From an uncultured Oscillospiraceae bacterium (GTDB lineage Bacteria > Bacillota_A > Clostridia > Oscillospirales > Oscillospiraceae): a stretch of DNA of 5,858 nt. Shown here in pieces: positions 5,401 through 5,858 of this stretch. Numbering within the stretch: position 1 is the first letter of the stretch; each line of letters starts with the position of its first letter. A program made the position numbers and the translations under genes. The DNA is taken from NCBI GenBank assembly GCA_934561335.1, contig CAKTGD010000105.1, positions 1-5,858 of the forward strand, written 5' to 3'. The notes beneath the pieces are model-generated. The model did no database searches and was not told where the DNA came from. It worked only from the letters and a program-made list of their open reading frames with translations.

Positions 5401-5858
5401 AAGAAGCTGAGCCAAGCCCGTTCAGCGATGTGTCCACCAGCGCCTATTACTACGAGGCCGTCAAGTGGGCGCAGGAAAAGGGCATCACCGGCGGCATCGG
5501 CAACGGCCTGTTTGGACCGAGCCAGCCCTGCACCCGAGGCCAGATCGTCACTTTCCTGTGGCGTGCGGCTGGATCTCCTGTGGTGAATTACGCTATGAAC
5601 ATGACAGATGTTGCCGAGGACGCGTACTACGGCGAAGCTGTCCGCTGGGCGCTGAGCCAGGGCATCACCACCGGTACCGGTGACGGCAAGTTCAGCCCCG
5701 ACGCGACCTGCAACCGTGCCCAGAGCGTGACCTTCCTGTTCCGGGCTATTGGCAAGATAGTCGACAGTAAGGCCGAGTTCGGCGATGTGCTCGCCGACAG
5801 CTACTATGCGAACGCGGTGGCCTGGGCCGTGGAGAACGGCATCACTAACGGCATTGGC
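2409..5858 (+). CDS. secreted SLH-anchored surface protein with N-terminal ubiquitin-like domain (3'-truncated by window)
   Basis: The frame is open for 1150 codons from the ATG at 2409 (GGAGGG at 2397-2402, 6-nt spacer) to the window edge with no stop. Domains in order (residues): signal peptide 1-24; ubiquitin-like 25-100; beta-helix entry and rungs about 105-475, with repeated GGGV...MNGGSI..C motifs. A second beta-helix-like region spans about 479-760, with capping segment [20 protein letters not shown] and ISGGTFY repeats. Then come a shortened InlB B-repeat 789-835 (GYTFAGW ... LTAKW), a full InlB-type repeat 838-907 (YDLNGGT ... GYTFTGW), and a Gly/Ser linker 910-919. A beta repeat 920-998 is followed by SLH domains at 1004-1056, 1064-1116 and 1122 onward (cut). 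SLH domains hold proteins non-covalently to pyruvylated wall polymers, so the protein should sit on the cell surface with its N-terminus distal. Beta-helix and InlB repeats are typical of adhesins. No catalytic site is recognised. Adhesion or host interaction is inferred. Opposite-strand frames are shadows. Confidence 0.95.
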   Translation, partial: MKKRLFGVLMALTLCFALCVNASAMEIFVETPDNKTLTLEVESGDSIDDVKQINQNTEGTPPHQQRLILAGKELEDGHTLADYNIQKESTPQLTPRSTGAKETTEPGDIREALNTGGNIKLMNDINFPSVMDVGFNLTIDLNGHVLTIPKSICVNSGVHLTIIDSSPSAEHKFTPNADGLWVLDEINGTETVHGGVITGGTGTQNVHGTAYDGGGVHIAPSGKLTMNGGSIVGCSASSSGGRGGGVYIGTNYNPTDPKSGEFIMNGGSIIGCTAGFGGGVAVDPLGKFTMNPGSEIRSCTAQYSGGGGVHINSMVVDGPGKFILAGGTIRACKAVASMYGRGGGVYNSGEFVMEVGTIQGCSASCDNNASGGVLNEARCPFTMSGGSIEDNVENSGTMYADGGGITGNVTNGTNSGWGKITGNNGATGETSFEGPVTNSSSGTIEKGIFNGEVINNGTITGGKFNGGVTGSGTISREREVSNDADFLAALADSNVTTIKLKSGITVNATENVKELTIDRPITLVNSSRAPLHLNLPLTIAKDGALTLDGLKDVVSLNPYKGMVVNGSLTVGAGCGVLFEGENASLVINEGGTVTTQPAGENTISGQLSLGKNAALTVDGALVNNGRLSVSDMANLKKAASIGGDLTLDSMTITEDYTLDMKGCTLTIGHITFLDANLTVRNASKVDATGVTISGGSYYCPVTVGNAEGEITGGSFYGPVTVESISGGTPAYISGGTFYDGISGMYMISGGTFYNGSFQEGFGLPEAVGIESGCKVMTYKNGEDVYAVQVVNVKSGAPDTPVKSGYTFAGWYLGESRFNFDTAITENITLTAKWTVDQYTITYDLNGGTAEGNPDTYTVETDTFTLKNPTRPGYTFTGWSGTGLTGENNMTVTTPKGSTGERSYTAHWRYNGGSSGGSSSYPITIPGKTENGSVTVSPRSAEKGDTVTITVKPDSGYQLDDLAVTDKNGKELKLTDKGNGKYTFTMPSGKVKINATFTKEAEPSPFSDVSTSAYYYEAVKWAQEKGITGGIGNGLFGPSQPCTRGQIVTFLWRAAGSPVVNYAMNMTDVAEDAYYGEAVRWALSQGITTGTGDGKFSPDATCNRAQSVTFLFRAIGKIVDSKAEFGDVLADSYYANAVAWAVENGITNGIG
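2481..2708 (+). other. ubiquitin-like domain (residues 25-100)
   Basis: An ungapped alignment to human ubiquitin, written from memory, gives 47 identities in 76 positions (about 62%). The block equivalent to ubiquitin 37-66 is the most conserved, with PP-QQRLI-AGK-LEDG-TL and DYNIQKEST kept. Lys11, 27, 48 and 63 are present; Lys6, 29 and 33 are replaced by Glu, Ile and Thr. Ile44 is kept, but Leu8, His68 and Val70 of the same binding patch are Pro, Gln and Thr. The tail LRLRGG is replaced by PRSTGA, so the terminal Gly-Gly is lost, and the domain is internal in the chain. Pro at positions 67 and 71 and Asn at 30 could disturb the fold. Residues 28-33 may be better aligned with a one-residue shift that restores the core Ile. 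Confidence 0.93.
3042..3638 (+). repeat. beta-helix rung repeats with conserved Cys
   Basis: Protein residues about 212-410 hold six to seven imperfect repeats of 25-38 residues. Each opens with GGGV(H/Y/A) and continues to a G-(K/E)-(L/F)-x-M-x-GG-(S/T)-I core. Five successive repeats carry Cys just after this core, at residues 234, 272, 299, 332 and 361. The pattern is that of right-handed parallel beta-helix (pectate-lyase-like) surface proteins. Confidence 0.8.
4773..5129 (+). repeat. two InlB B-type repeats (one shortened)
   Basis: Residues 789-835 keep only the second half of the usual repeat ([12 protein letters not shown] ... [10 protein letters not shown]), missing the first FDxNGG strand. 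Residues 838-907 are complete, with [24 protein letters not shown] and YTAHW. These small beta-grasp-like repeats are common stalk elements in Gram-positive surface proteins. Confidence 0.85.
5418..5858 (+). repeat. three SLH domains (third truncated)
   Basis: SLH1 (residues 1004-1056) reads PFSDV ... [17 protein letters not shown] ... [24 protein letters not shown]2 (1064-1116) reads [20 protein letters not shown] ... [24 protein letters not shown]3 begins [20 protein letters not shown] and is cut by the edge. The usual TRAQ/TRAE motif is TRGQ and NRAQ here. Three SLH domains are the standard trimer for binding secondary cell-wall polymer. Confidence 0.92.

Noticed and set aside
5465..5683. 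Plus-strand 72-aa frame within the SLH region
   Set aside because: It is out of frame with the clear SLH coding sequence.

Overview
The window looks like accessory chromosomal DNA of a gut-type Gram-positive anaerobe of the Clostridia (Oscillospiraceae/Ruminococcaceae-like). This is inferred from the moderately GC-rich coding style, the strong AGGAGG ribosome-binding sites, the TTG start, and the SLH-anchored surface protein with InlB-type repeats. I could not compare it with any database.

Left part (about 1-1285), minus strand. Three genes are packed in the style of a conjugative or integrative element: a 225-aa hypothetical protein (970 to 293), a small cysteine-rich protein that runs off the left edge, and the first 8 codons of a further gene. 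Each of the first two is preceded by the same module in transcription order: a GC-rich hairpin with a T-rich tail, then CGAGGAGG, then the start. A gene-free stretch (1028-1285) carries short GC/poly-T repeats, two of which are also found as exact 18-nt copies inside the 225-aa gene.

Middle part (1286-1640). A minus-strand terminator hairpin lies directly 3' of a 45-nt fragment that is exactly the 3' half of a tRNA-Arg(ACG), from anticodon loop to encoded CCA. The 5' half is absent. This is the classic footprint of an attachment site. By geometry, the inserted element should lie to the right (TetR gene and surface protein), with its intact tRNA copy beyond the window. A strong plus-strand hairpin terminator and short direct repeats flank the junction.

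Right part (1576-5858), plus strand. A promoter with an embedded inverted repeat drives a TetR-family regulator (TTG start). After a 74-nt gap holding two back-to-back palindromes comes a very large secreted protein of at least 1150 aa, open to the right edge. Its order is: signal peptide; a domain about 62% identical to eukaryotic ubiquitin; two right-handed beta-helix-like regions; two InlB-type repeats; a further beta-sandwich-like repeat; and three SLH domains, the last cut by the edge. The ubiquitin-like domain is the main discovery. It starts exactly at the predicted signal-peptidase cut, so the mature surface protein would expose a ubiquitin-like N-terminus. Its C-terminal tail has lost the Gly-Gly needed for conjugation.

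The TetR protein probably controls its own promoter and may control the surface gene. Together they look like cargo of an integrated element encoding a cell-wall-bound host-interaction or adhesion protein.
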